Origin: Phellopilus nigrolimitatus | Taxonomy: Eukaryota > Basidiomycota > Agaricomycetes > Hymenochaetales > Hymenochaetaceae | DNA length: 36,692 bases | Assembly: GCA_021029095.1 (NCBI GenBank) | Contig: JAJOHG010000256.1 | Location: 1 to 36,692, forward strand | Direction of reading: 5' to 3' | In this document: positions 21,341 through 33,145 of the stretch, in pieces | How the letters are laid out: the number at the start of each line of letters is the position of its first letter | How positions within the stretch are numbered: position 1 is the stretch's first letter | Translations under genes and position numbers: made by a program | The notes under the pieces: generated by a model | Database searches by the model: none | What the model saw: only the letters and a program-made list of their open reading frames with translations | What the model was told of the DNA's origin: nothing

Positions 21341-21897
21341 CGATGTAGTGTGCATTGTGCTTTCCATGCAGGATAGTTACTGTTTTTCATGTCTTCAACT
21401 TCAAGTTCAAATTCCCTGAGCTTTGGTGCATTGTCAAGATTGGCCATTGCATCCAATAGATCCTGAACCACAGAGAAGTTGTGCACATAAATCTTCAGTG
21501 AACGCCAGCGGTGCTGACAAGTGAGAAGCAGGCTAACAATTTCTTTTATTTCTTTGTGATAGTCTTCATAGCTGTTATGGTCAAGCAAGTATGAGAACTT
21601 GATGGAGATGGGGACATTGCGAGAATTTTTTATCCATCTTCCCAGTTGGTCAAGAAATGTTGCTGGATCAAGTCTTTTACCATCTCTTATTTTGACATTA
21701 TCAAGTTCAATGCCAGTCCATAGCCGAGGTATGGTATTGGCAACTTCATTCCAAGTTTTGCTGATCCGAGTTAGACACAGGGGTGCAGCTAGAGTAGATG
21801 GTTTGTCATTGTCATCAGGTAGACAAGAAATAAGAATATGAGATAGGACCTCTGATGGGAGTTTATCAAAAAGTGTCCCATTATTCTGAAAGGGCAT
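21253..21897 (-). CDS. F-box protein, N-terminal fragment
   Basis: F-box proteins recruit substrates to SCF ubiquitin ligases through Skp1. The frame runs from ATG 21897 to a stop at 21253 (214 residues). The F-box lies at about residues 9-58: [19 protein letters not shown], then [20 protein letters not shown] and WTGIEL. Residues to about 180 look like the linker and first repeat-like part of agaricomycete F-box proteins, which are commonly 400-600 residues. From about residue 180 the tail turns into Arg/Ser/Pro-rich low-complexity sequence exactly where the DNA becomes GC-rich, so the true C-terminal half is missing and the tail is foreign. The promoter appears intact, so a truncated chimeric protein could be made. 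Family call is strong; function of the fragment is doubtful. Confidence 0.65.
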   Translation of the reverse strand: MPFQNNGTLFDKLPSEVLSHILISCLPDDNDKPSTLAAPLCLTRISKTWNEVANTIPRLWTGIELDNVKIRDGKRLDPATFLDQLGRWIKNSRNVPISIKFSYLLDHNSYEDYHKEIKEIVSLLLTCQHRWRSLKIYVHNFSVVQDLLDAMANLDNAPKLREFELEVEDMKNSNYPAWKAQCTLHRRSRSCGPSAQKPGSPPPARRPRSVNPSH

Positions 21898-21990
21898 GAT
21901 ATGAAGTAAGTATGTGTCTTGGAGACAGTTGTGTGAAGTGGATTTTGGTCTTGGAAGATGGGGCGATGGGAAGTGAAGGGAAAGGACAGA

Positions 21991-21998
21991 ATTTATAC
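21991..21998 (-). promoter_or_regulatory. TATA box of the F-box fragment
   Basis: On the minus strand GAGTATAAAT lies about 95 bases upstream of the F-box ATG (21897). A start site near 21960 would give a leader of about 65 nt, a normal fungal arrangement. This supports the ATG choice and shows that the 5' flank moved with, or stayed with, the fragment. Confidence 0.55.
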
Positions 21999-22432
21999 TC
22001 CTGCTTCACAATGTATGTACTGGCAGAGGTGCCAAAATTCTGTTTGGTTTGAATTTTGCAGTTCAATCAGAAGGCTAAACTGCAAACCATGAGATAACAA
22101 CACCAAAAACATTAAATTAAAGCAAAACTACTTATTACTGCTAGATTAGGTTAGAATTTCCCCTGGCGGGCAATATCTCAAGTTATGGACATTATTATAT
22201 AGTATTGTATATTGTACCTCAAATGTGGATGTCTCAAGGGAATAAAGCAGATTCGGAAAGTTATTTGTGCCTGTGCTATGGTCGAGATGTCTTGAGAGGC
22301 TGCATAGGCCGGTATCCTATTGTTGCATGCTATGGCAAGGCAAGCATAACCGGCAGCTGTAGCTTTTTTTCATAGGATAAAGGCCAGCTGGGAATTAGTC
22401 TGTGAAAGAACGGATGGGTATCAGGCCGAAGT

Positions 22433-22467
22433 GTACTGTACTGTACTGTACTGTATTGTATTGCATT
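22433..22467 (+). repeat. GTACT pentamer repeat
   Basis: Four perfect GTACT units followed by degenerate GTATT, GTATT and GCATT units. It lies about 530 bases upstream of the F-box ATG. Confidence 0.7.
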
Positions 22468-23173
22468 GCGGTTTCATTCGTGTTTAATTGTGCAAAGCTT
22501 CGTGACGGCGTGGAGATAGAGACATGCGCAGCAAAGGTAAGCTTGGTGGTTAGACACGGGGCTTTGCCAGCGGAGGCTATCGCGTCGCTGCCAGCTGGGA
22601 GTTTGGTTCTTATTCCTGCAGCTTCGAAACTTTCGAAACTGCTCTTCATTGTCATGTGCAAGCCGGTACAGACTCGAGGGTCAAAGCACGACCAGGCAAA
22701 CGAGTTAGTGTTTCTCCTCCGGTTCTTCGGCGAATCCGGGTAATAGACAATACAAGGAGACATTTGATCCAGACATTGTGACCAGAACAAACGCCTGGCG
22801 GAAAAGTAAGTACACTTCTCGCATTTATTGTTCTCGGCTAACATGCAATGCACGTTGACAGATCCACAATGTTAAGTTGGCCTTGCTTTCAGGCTACCTT
22901 TAGAGGATCTGAGATCAATCAGCGGTCGATCAGAAGCACCGTAAGGAAGCTGTAAGTACCCGCTCGCCTCGCATGTGTTGTATTTCGCATATGCATTTGA
23001 GGAGGTCGGCTCCGACAGTGCGATAGCGTTCGGCCTCTCCGCGGGTCTCAGGAGTCGTCGATTCCTTATATGGTCTTCAATAGCTTGGGATGTGCTCGGC
23101 TTTTTTGTGTCTCTAGCTACTACTCCAGGCGAGTGGTGGCTGTTCTGCATTACATATGGACCCACAGGAACCC

Positions 23174-23212
23174 CTGTTTTACTGTTTTTACTGTTTTTAT
23201 TGTTTTTATTGT
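23174..23212 (+). repeat. CTGTTTTTA-type tandem repeat
   Basis: Four to five 8-9 bp units of the form (C/T)TGTTTTTA, followed by a C run. It encodes Leu/Phe runs in the plus-strand frame that crosses it. Confidence 0.6.
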
Positions 23213-23578
23213 CCCCCCGCGCCCTACAACAGCTCTTATGCGAATGCATAGCTTCGGAGTATTACTCCCGATCAGTATCTTTCGGTGAGTCGAAAGAAGT
23301 CTTGAGCGGAAGATTGCTTTGCAAGGCAAGTCATCAAGACATCATCCCCTCGATTTCCCTTTATGCGGGCTTGAGCGACTGCTCCGCTCCACTTCAATGA
23401 AGAAGCATGCTCAAATGAGTCGCGTGCAGCTTAAAGCTTCGTCCCGGTTTGAGGGTGCTTATCACTCTATGGGGAATCATGAGCAATGTGAAAAGGACTG
23501 TCTGTCGCCTTGCAGCTGTGAGTGCAGTCGCGGCTGATGTATCTGGTAATCATATCTTTTCTATACGATAAGATAAAC

Positions 23579-23767
23579 ATGAAGTCTCGTGCGTGCTTCG
23601 TCCCAGACACATTTACCATCGAGGTATTCAAATAATTATCAAGTGAGGTTCAAAGCACCAACGAGCTCTGACTTGTTCAGGAATTCCAGTTTGCTGTGTA
23701 TGGGGTTTTGAAGGAGATTGAAAGGCGAGATCTTGCACGAAATGCAGATGTTGATGCTATAATGTAG
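23579..23767 (+). CDS. candidate two-exon small ORF, unidentified
   Basis: ATG at 23579, exon 23579-23623 (15 codons, MKSRACFVPDTFTIE), then a 57-nt GT..AG intron (23624-23680, ending TTGTTCAG), then exon 23681-23767 ending in TAG. The 43-residue product continues EFQFAVYGVLKEIERRDLAR, a mixed charged helix. Phase is consistent, but the product is short and I recognise no family. It may be one end of a decayed gene or chance. Confidence 0.2.
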
Positions 23768-26700
23768 TTACACTCTGGTTCCCACTTCGAGGAGCGGTTT
23801 TTTCTTGTCAAGGGATAAGCTCAAGGAAATCCGGGTATCACGCAGGCACATCGTTCGGAGTCTTTGGTAAATCTTATCATCAACTCCTGTTTGCCTTCTT
23901 TCCCCAAAGCATAGAACTTGGAACATATGAAGAAGATTAGGGTGGTTCTGCGGCAGCCTCGAACTCGGATCAGTTACGAAACTGCGAATATCGCGGAAGG
24001 TACGGATACCTTAGCTTGAGACTTCGGCGTGTACTGAACGCCGAGGCGAGTCTGGGTTTTTGGAAGAACCATGCGAATAGAAATCGATCCGCGAGTGACC
24101 CGGTGTTTGTAAGCACGCGTTAAGGTTTCGGGGATTTCCGAGGTTGTGCGTGTCGACAGTGACTTTGAGTCGAACATGACTTTGACATAGAAACTGACAG
24201 CAGTCTGTTCCGCAATTATCGAAACGATGATCGAGCTTCCCTAGTACTTTGATCGCTGCTGCCCCATTGCTTGATGTCTAATTGTCTTTGAGCTTCAGAT
24301 TTGAGTGACCCTGGACTTCGCCAACTCAGCTCGTCCCCAGTCTCACATCTCGCAAATCCAATTCATTCAGCCCAAAGTACCTTACCTTATAACTTTCGTC
24401 ATCTTCCTTCTCTCCGGCGCTCCCGCAGGCTCTTGTCGTGAATATCTCTTTTTCTGCTACTCGGAAGATCGCGAAGATTCATACCTAATTTCTGAAATTA
24501 CTGCTCAAATCGGCCGGACCTAGCATGCAAATTTCGACTTCCGGACAGGTGCTCAGTTCGCAATACTATCTTTTCTGCATTTATCCCCTTCGGTTCGGTA
24601 CGTACTTCGGGAGAAGCTGATTTACCTCAAACACGAGAATGAAGCAGAAAGGATTGAACGTCAATGTAGCCACTGATGCAACTTATAAGCTTCTTTTCCT
24701 TGCTGTCTCATCTCAGTTCATTGATCCATATTCAGTGCGCAAGTTTTACTAGACATGAGTTTATACGTACGCACAAGCGCTCGAAGTCTTATTCCCCTGC
24801 ATCGATATATTTTCAGGCAAGGTCAGCAGAAATTTTGAAGAGTTTGATCCATGCCTGGAAGGATCCATAGGCGCCTTTTCCCTGCCTTCCAGGATCGTCT
24901 CTCATTCCGAGATCTGTTGACGATCTTCACGTCAAATCTTCCCCTCCTGCTCTTTTCTGCACGTCTAGTATGTGAGTACATCTCAAGCCATATTGTCATG
25001 GCGTGCATTGACGGTTGTCTTCTCTGCCCCATCATATCCCATTACCCAAATCCTTGACCTCAGAGTGAAGTACTCAAGTCCGATAACGATTTTGAATTGC
25101 CAAAGCGGCCGTATCCTCCCCTGCGCGATAGCTTTTTCTTGACATGAAAACAAAGGATCTTTCTTTGGACATCTACCTACATCGTGACGCAAGATTTCGG
25201 GATACTTGGCCGTAGGCAATAAGTAGAACCATGGATATTCTTTGCGCATATATCTTCCTCACTAATACATGAGATCTGAGAAGGACGTTTCCGCGTGATG
25301 CGCGCTTGCTCATTCTGACTTATCTAGACGCCGAGACCTTGTTCATTCCCTACAGAGCCACTGTAAGCTCTCTTCATCAACCCATCTAACGGTTTGCGAA
25401 ATGGAGCCAAAATCGACGACTACGGACCGAATCTGCATGTTCACTGCCCGCTGTGCGCTGATAGGCGAGTTGTTTGATCTTACTGAATATAAGGTCAATA
25501 CATCCATTTATCCGTCATCAGTAAATGGTTCATTCAAAGTCCATTTGAACGCTCGAGCAGATGAACCTGAGCGAATATCGCAACTGCTGCACAGCCTCGC
25601 TCAGAAGAGATGGCGTAATAACTGTGAAAAGACAAGTGAGATCTCCAGACTGTTGGTACAATACACGTCAGCCATACTTCTAAATGACGCGCTTATATGG
25701 ACACTAGGACATGCTTCGTTACTTATACATACATCAGCAATGGTTCGCGACATGTGTCTTCTATGCTGATACTTATTTGAAACGGTGTATTAGGGATCCC
25801 AGATCGGCATTGTCCTTAATCTCATTGCAGATCCGTCACGCGGTATTAAGCATCGAATAACTGTAACCATTTAAGAGGTTCCTAGGAATGCTATTCGCCC
25901 GTATGTGAGTATGTCTACTAGACACTGTCAAGTGAGTCTTAAGTGTAGGGAACATCTGATCCTTCGTTAGTCGTCCACACCAATTCCGAGTCATATCGAA
26001 TTAGGGAGGGTCTCCACATTCTTCTCTATACGATGTGAAGCCAAGGACCTGCTTTAGGAAGACTTCCTCGATCTATCGGGCGGTATGACTTGTCTTCTCT
26101 GAGAATTCCGCCAAGCGCTTATCATGACATTTTCGACTGGAACTCCAAACCAGGATAGATCAGAATCCCGCACTAGTTCTGCAACAGGAATTCAAAACTG
26201 TCCTGATCCTGCCACAATTTTGCACTTTTTCGAGCGCCTAGTGATCTGACGCTCGCGAGGTCACTGGGCGCCTATCTAGATATTCAAGACGATAGGAATT
26301 CAATGCAACCTGTGTCTTCGACTCTGGGCAGCCGGTTCAGCTTCCCAAGTCTGGGAGCCTCGGCTGGCAAGCTCATTTTCAACACCGCTCTGCTCTAGGA
26401 CAACTCCAAAATGTCTACTCAAAAAATAGTACCTGCAAGTACATAAACAAGCTATCTATGAACGTCCGAAGCCCTCATCATGCCGGGAAGTAACCGTTCT
26501 TTCATGCGTATCAGAATGCGGAATGCATTTAAATGGGAAAACAAGAGATGCCCGGATGCACAGTTCACGTATTTGTGTATATGAAGTTCCTTGGTTCGTC
26601 GAGTTTCAAATTTGCCTTTCATTCTTTTCCGCAGAAACACCACTCAGTTTGCGCACTAAAGGCTATGTGCCGTATATCAAAATACAACAGCGCTTCAGCG

Positions 26701-29176
26701 CATCAAGCAGAAATGATCGCAATCATATGCAGAAGACAGAAATCGATGACAAGGATTCCTGAAGCAGTTTGAATATCACAGCTCCGCAAGCCAAACGGAA
26801 TAGTTTTTCCGCAGCTCGAAGCTCTAGTTATCTCGAATCCATCAGGCAGTCGCGCTGTATGTGTGGCTGTATGACGTCGGCGTCGATCTACTGATTATTT
26901 CCCGGCTCATCCAACTGTGCCTTGCGAGCCTCCTGGAGCTTCAAATTGGTCGAACTGAGTGTATGGAGCGATCGGCTATCAAGGTTCCAAAGATCTTAGC
27001 AGCTGCGGACGGTTCTTTGATTCTACGGCAATGAGCGAAGTATACGCGGGAGCCTTCGTGAATCGTCTAGAGAGGCTAGGGGAGGCGTCGGATCAATGTC
27101 GATTGTCCTTCAGCTGTGTAGATGACGATTGCGGGAACCAATGTATACAGCCCTTGAGGCGTCGCGAAACCCCCCGAATGCTGAGTTTGAATCCGACATC
27201 TTTTTATTTGTACTCACCAGTGTAATCCATGTCCATCACATCTTTGGCGAACGTGCAGGACTGTGCCATAGCTAGTCGCGGATAACGATCGGGCTGTAGC
27301 AAGTTCTACGAGTCCGTCAACACACGAAAATCGCTACTTCTGTTCAGTGACGAATCAGTCTCAAAAACATGTGCGAGAGTCGAGAGTAAAGGGGTGCAGC
27401 AAGTCGATCTGTTTGGGTCTAGCTCTGAGAACATGGGTTGCTTCATTTAGAAAAAAGAATCGAGAAGGACTCTCGTATGTTATTGGTGAGAGACTGCGAG
27501 TCCTGCTAGGGTCGGCCAGTTCACAAGCAACCCAATCAAACGAGGACATACTATGGGATGGATCTAGTCTTGGCCAAACAAGCGCAGTCATCATTGACCA
27601 GATTTAGAAGGCTCCAGGGTACAAGTGGGGGCCTTTTAATGAAGAAGAGTGGATCTAGACGCGATAGGCACGGGAGAATAATATCTCCCGTTTCCCATCA
27701 CACTTAACAAAAGTATCAGAGGGAAGACATAGGAAGTCGGTGTGTATACGTGGCTGACGTCTTTCCCGGAGCACGGATCGTATTCATGCATGTTCATATT
27801 TACTAAAGGCGGCAGGTGCATCGGTGAGCCTGGATCCGCTTCAGAAGCGATGCATCGTATTAAACACTGGCAAATAGCCAGCAAAGAGGGGTCTAATTCG
27901 AGAAGGCAAACCAAGGCATAGCTTAACAAAGAGAAGACATCAAATGTATAGACTCGAGGAGGCAATTTTGATATTAATATCGCATGGTGACATTCAGACG
28001 AATGCTACGTTTCGGATAGCGACGGAAACGCATAGTAGAATTCGACGCGCAGATCGAAAACTACTTGGTTCGTAGAAAAGTCCTCCGCTGCTTTTCGCCT
28101 CCACTAGTCTATTAGTCTGCTCATTTCTCAAGAGAAATTATTCGTTCCATGGGTTGAATGTTGAGATAAGTGCCTGATCAGGGAGGCCGTGAAGGTCTTT
28201 TAATCTGACGTGCAAGTTGCATATGGCGCCGAAAACCTTCGCTTCGGAGCCAGAGCGTGTTTTTTTTTCACGGAAGACGAAGAAGATAGCAAAAACACCC
28301 GTTGGGCAGCAGTATTCGAACTCAAAAGCGAGGGTCTGAAGTATATCTAGCGGATGGCAAGTCCGAGGACGAGCCGGCAGTCCTGCTTGTGCGTGTTTGG
28401 AATAGAGGCGCGAACCACACAACCACCAACACGACTTACATGACACTTGTTCATTTGTGTCCGACGTTATATCCACCAAACCTTCTTTTTCGAAGACGAA
28501 CTCAACGAGCATTCAACCTATTACTGCGAGAAAACCATATACAGTCTCGACATACGAACGTTGTGCAACTACATGAAATGGGTTCTGCGTGGGTATGACT
28601 CGTAACAAATGATAATATCGCCTCTAAGAGTTCTGTTTATGCCAGCCTCTAATAATACTCCCCGCAATATCCTCATAATTGTCTCCCGAATGGATTACGG
28701 AGCTGCCATTGCGCCCAGGCTTCTCAACTGTGCAGGGTGTAGGGAACAGATCAGTTGAGCTGACATTTCAGAATATGGAGAAACACTTGAAGTATGCTAC
28801 TGAACTGGTTAGGTTTCCTTTACTATCCTTGCCGAACTTCAAGTTAGACGTAAAATCTTTGATTCCTTTGCTATCAAAGTCTGTAAGTGTATTCCTTGGA
28901 GTCAGTAAGAGTTCATACTGAATCGGATACAATAGCTGCTATGTATACCGCCGTCTTCTTGTTAGGCAGTGGGTATCAACGTTACTCACATTTCTTTAAC
29001 AAGTCCTTGGCCGCGTCTTTTGTAGACATTTTTTCTATATGGATGGATGTGAGTTCTTTATTAATTGCAATATGGAGAAGTACGTGCTCGTTTTATAGGC
29101 ATCCCATCCGGGAGGCAGTGTCAATAATGCTGACAACATTCTAACGTCTTTGAAATTCTGACCAAATGCTGGAGCA

Positions 29177-29563
29177 ATGTGCTATTACTCCATCGTCTCT
29201 GGGCTTATTTTGCCGAGACTCAAATTACATTTTCTCGAATTAATCAAGGCTATTTATAATTCACTGTGGCGTCGTTTTGCGGGCAGCTCAGAACGTACAG
29301 TAAGTCCGACCCACTCCATTCAAAGTCGCCTCATTTTAACTCTCTTCACAATATTCGGCGGTAGCCTTTGATCACTCTTTGGTTTTTAGGTGTCCTTCAC
29401 AGGTCAAAGGCGAGCAGTGGCCATTACTTTGGCCACAGCACTCGATGAACGTATCATTGTGCTCTTTTTCTAACCATCCAAAGATTAATTTTGCGCACTA
29501 ACTTGCACCCTTATCTTCTCAACAGACTTCAACTTGATCTATCCGCTTAAGAAACAGTCTTAA
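29177..29563 (+). CDS. candidate three-exon small gene, unidentified
   Basis: Exon 29177-29299 (ATG, 41 codons, ends at consensus donor GTAAGT), intron 29300-29389 ending TTTTTAG, exon 29390-29450 (VSFTGQRRAVAITLATALDE), intron 29451-29525 with an ACTAAC branch-site motif and CAACAG acceptor, exon 29526-29563 (HFNLIYPLKKQS then TAA). All phases agree, giving 73 residues. Two more donor-acceptor pairs lie upstream (28883 GTAAGT..28935 TAG and 29049 GTGAGT..29098 TAG) flanking open segments, but the exon joined at 28882/28936 goes out of frame. It could be the 3' end of a longer or decayed gene. Function unknown. Confidence 0.25.
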
Positions 29564-30014
29564 AGGCAAACTCGAAACCATCTCTGTCCAATTTATCAAT
29601 ATGCTACCCCGTGACGTTTTGTTTTTGCTCTATTCTGCTTCCGGACTCCGTAATGCTGCATAGTCGTATAGTCCCGGACTTATCTGCTATTTGAGCTTCC
29701 TTTCTTTCTGCAGGTCACATGAGCAACTTCATTAACGGCACAGTTTAAGCGTTACTGTAGCTATCCTGCCTGTACGGCATTTGTACTGATCGCGAGAAGT
29801 CCCACTTTCACCAGTGTTTTCTTGAACCTGAACCTCGCATTTTATGATTGTGTCACGTTCGCAAAGCAGATTGTGATTCGGAGGGACATTCGAAGCCGCC
29901 AATCCCGTAAGTTGATGGGCGCTTAAATAAGCTTGGCACAAGCTGTGTAGGTTGCGGTTCATAGGCTAGCGCTCACCATGAGACCTGGGTTGTCGTGGTC
30001 ACTACCTCAGTGTG

Positions 30015-32626
30015 ATGCGTCCTCTCTTTTCTACATCTACCTTGAAAACACTCCAGAAAGCAAGAGTAGCGCCCACAATACATCTCTGGACAGGCTTTCG
30101 TTGTGATCGACGCGTCTTCAGCCACGTCACTCTCTCTGAAAGAGGTGGTCTTACTTCCAAGTACATTTCGCGTCTGACGCCCACCGCAGCTACTTCGCCA
30201 TGGTCGCGACTCTTATCAACTCAAGGAGGGGCCCAAGGAAAGTCGCCACAGGAAAAAAAGGATGGCGAGCCAAATTCTCCGCAAAGTGGACAAATGCGAG
30301 CTGAGGAAGGCAAGGAGCCGGGTCCGCACTTCGAGAACCTGACTCTCCCCGTCGTTTTCCCCGGGAGTCCTGGAGGGTCAGGGGGCTCTGGTGGAGGCGG
30401 ATTGTTTTCCATCACAAGGTCACCTCTCTTCGATGCGGCGTTGACGACTTTCATTGGGCTGGGCATGGGTGCGTTTGGACACCTCACGGCGTCTGGCGAA
30501 CTGAATACGAAAGGATCGCATAGTATTTCTTGGCGGCATTGGATACGTTGCATGGTACAAGTGGAATGTACTTGTTCAAGTAAGTGTTGGATTACAAGCT
30601 CCTGAAATTCGGGCCGATTTCATATTTTAATTTGCAGATGGAGAAGGCCTTCGACGCAGGATACGACCCTGCTCTCGAGCTCGCATCGAAAGCAAAAGAA
30701 CGGTATGCACACTATGAGTCGGAAAACCAGGAACACGAGATCGAGCACCTGCGGCGAAAAGAGCAAGATTTAGTTGACCGCATCGTCTCTGGAAAAGAGA
30801 AGGGTCACTACTGGTTATTCCTAGGGTCGAAGGTAGAACCAATGTTAAAGTTCATCATGCCTGCATGCTCCTCGACTAATTTTGCGAGGTTTAGGGTGCA
30901 GGGAAGACGACCATGATATATGATGCTATGGCAAGTGTAGCTGCGGAAGGTATCGCGGTTTGTGACGCACACCCTGATCTGGAAGTCTTCCGACTGCGTC
31001 TCGGGAAGGCCTTAAATTATGAATTCAACGAAGACTCGCAAACAGGTCTATTTCAAAGACGCGATCCTCGCGAAGGTCGGTTGGCTTGTCTGTGATAATG
31101 CAATGTGCTGATGTCCGCTGTCAGGTGGACCTGGCTTGGACATCGAGCGAGGTAAATTCCGGATTCATTGTTCAACAAAAAAATCATCCTCACGAATGTT
31201 TTAGCCATGAACAAGCTGGAGAAAGTCGCCCTCCGGCGCTCTCAAAAGACCAATCGGCCCCTGGTTCTCGTTCTCAATAATGTGCATTTCTTTCAACACA
31301 CAGACGAGGGCAGAAATATGCTGCTCCAGCTGCAACAACGTGCCGAGTCATGGGCTGAGAGCGGTAAGTCTACATGTAATTGCTCACAGTTGTAGTTTAT
31401 GACTGAATGGATACTTAGGAATCTTGACAATGGTTTTCAGCACGTACGCTGCCAGTGCTTTGTACCAACAACAGAGTTGATCTCATTTTTTTTTCATTTT
31501 GGGACATCTATAGTGACGATTTCTGGCCCTTCCTTGTGATGCGTTCGTTTCCCACCCCCGCCCTTTCCTTTCTTCTGTTTCATTAACATAATTATAGGGA
31601 AAAGTGCAAGCCGCATGCAAACACTTTCCATTTACGACCTAGAAAAGCGCGAGGCACTGCACGCTGCACTTCGATTACGTCGCTCGTACATGCACCCACA
31701 ACAGCACCCACACGAGCCGATCGAGGACAAGAAAGTCATTGAAGATGTGCTCTCCTTCGTCGGCGGACGTCTGTCGTTCATTAGCAAGGTGACAAAGACG
31801 AAGGACATGGTCGAATTTGCGGAAGACATGGTGAAGAGGGAGAAGGGTTGGCTTTTAAGCCAGATCGGACTCATTGAGGACCATGATGACGATGTCATGG
31901 ATGAAGTGAGTGCTACTGTCATGCGCTGACTCTTGCAGTTTTAAGAGAGGATGTCGATGACTAAAGATGGTGCTTCAATAGCAAAAATGGAGCTCGTGCT
32001 CATGGCTGCTTCTGCAGGAGTTTGTGAAGCTTCACGAAGAAAATGAGCAGGAGATCAAGGAGAGCGGGAAAGAGAGCGACGGTTTCTTTCTTCCAGCTGT
32101 TACTTATGTGTGTAGCTTTGTTCACTCCGGCTGGCTGTACTGATTCAGTTCCTCGAATATAGGACCGCGCCAGACAACTTATGACAAGGACAGATTTCAT
32201 CGACGGTTCGTAGCATGCTTTCGTGTATCAAAATCTCTTCTGAAATACATTATTAGATCTCGACCGGAGTAACATCATTTCCATAGACGTGCGTCTTTCC
32301 TTCTTCCCTTTTTCTCGTTCGTTGCTCATAACTAGCTCGTGGAATAGGTAAATTTCATGGTCCGGCCAGACTCTATGGTCATTCTGCAAGCCGCGAAGGA
32401 GGTAGTCAACCAACCGCACTTCGAAGAGTCGCTCCAGAGCGTGCGCGACCGCGTAGACGAGATCGAGAGCTTGCATCGCACGAGGGAGCTGACTGTGCGT
32501 CGCCTGATTTAGTATTTGTTATTTACTGGGTATGCTGACGCGCGTTTGTAGTTCAAGGACGTCAACAGTGGCGACCGGATCAGACTTGTTGTCGACAAGG
32601 GAGGGGCGCAGCTCGTCGATGGTTGA
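30015..32626 (+). CDS. mitochondrial P-loop (AAA-type) ATPase, 14 exons
   Basis: A predicted mitochondrial membrane ATPase of unknown role, of a type conserved in fungi. Exons: 30015-30468, 30524-30579, 30638-30832, 30895-31075, 31125-31151, 31205-31363, 31419-31443, 31514-31542, 31598-31905, 31982-32107, 32163-32205, 32257-32288, 32348-32494, 32552-32626. The 13 introns (49-76 nt) are GT..AG and phases close exactly to 618 residues ending TGA. The Arg/Ser-rich N-terminus (MRPLFSTSTLKTLQKARVA) looks like a mitochondrial presequence. A Gly/Ser-rich linker precedes one membrane segment (about 141-165). Walker A is GSKGAGKT (233-240), split by an intron. The Walker B position reads LVLVLNN (324-330), with Asn in place of the usual Asp-Glu. 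A sensor-like STDDFW follows (365-370). The C-terminal part (about 520-618) could be a winged helix. Exon model is strong; biochemical activity is inferred. Confidence 0.85.
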
Positions 32627-33145
32627 GCTCTGAATTCAGATCGACACATGGACGTCTTTCCTGCCAATATACTTACCCGCGGAACTCGACATTCTTCGAG
32701 GCTAAGTCTTTCTGCCCTTGTACGCTATTTTTATTACCATTTTGTTACCTTCGACAACTTTGCATGTACATTCCAACCCCACCAGCTATTCCGAACCTAC
32801 TCATTACGAAACGCTTCCAGCTTTTTTTACTCACTTCCCCGTTTGCAATATGATGGACTCAAATCCACGAACTCGGTGTAACCTGAAAATCCTGGTCCTT
32901 GACCCGCCTGCTGGCTTTGTATCAGTAGTGTCTGGATGTATCCCCAAAAATCTTGTTTCGTCCTTTATTCAATCTTTACGCATGACAGATGAAGTAAGTT
33001 GAATCCGTACAGGGTAAATATAAGTTATAAAATGGATTGATGGAGAGTTATCCATGACGCAGCCTTTGTATCCAAGTCTTGTACATGTACATTTGCTTGC
33101 AGTCAAGAAATCCGATAGTTCACAAGCTCGTTACTCGAGAAGCTT
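32627..33145. other. convergent intergenic region
   Basis: 519 bases between two converging stop codons, AT-rich with T runs, which fits paired 3' untranslated regions. No coding signal is seen. It contains one GTACATGTAC palindrome at 33081-33090. Confidence 0.5.

Larger units (their letters stand above)
22470..30014. other. gene-poor stretch with unassigned open segments
   Basis: No known family was recognised across 7.5 kb. Open segments include overlapping opposite-strand frames at 22395-22853 and 22872-23400, an ATG frame of 122 codons at 25401-25769 (MEPKSTTTDRICMF), and an ATG frame of 77 codons at 27361-27594 on the minus strand. Two segments with consistent intron phases are listed separately. 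Stops are dense in all frames elsewhere. No terminal repeats, reverse transcriptase or transposase motifs were seen, though heavily decayed transposons could not be excluded by eye. Confidence 0.4.

Noticed and set aside
22395..23400. Opposed 110-150 codon frames suggesting a membrane or transposon protein
   Set aside because: Both strands are open over the same DNA, neither shows a catalytic or transport motif, and part of the hydrophobic run is a TG(T)nA microsatellite.
28138..28512. Minus-strand frame whose end (KVFGAICNLHVRLKDLHGLP) recalls a C2 domain start
   Set aside because: The resemblance is limited to about 20 residues and ends at a stop; no further C2 strands or downstream exons could be found.
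17061..30014. Retrotransposon or DNA transposon remnants
   Set aside because: No paired terminal repeats, reverse transcriptase, integrase or transposase motifs were seen by eye, so no mobile element is called although decay could hide one.
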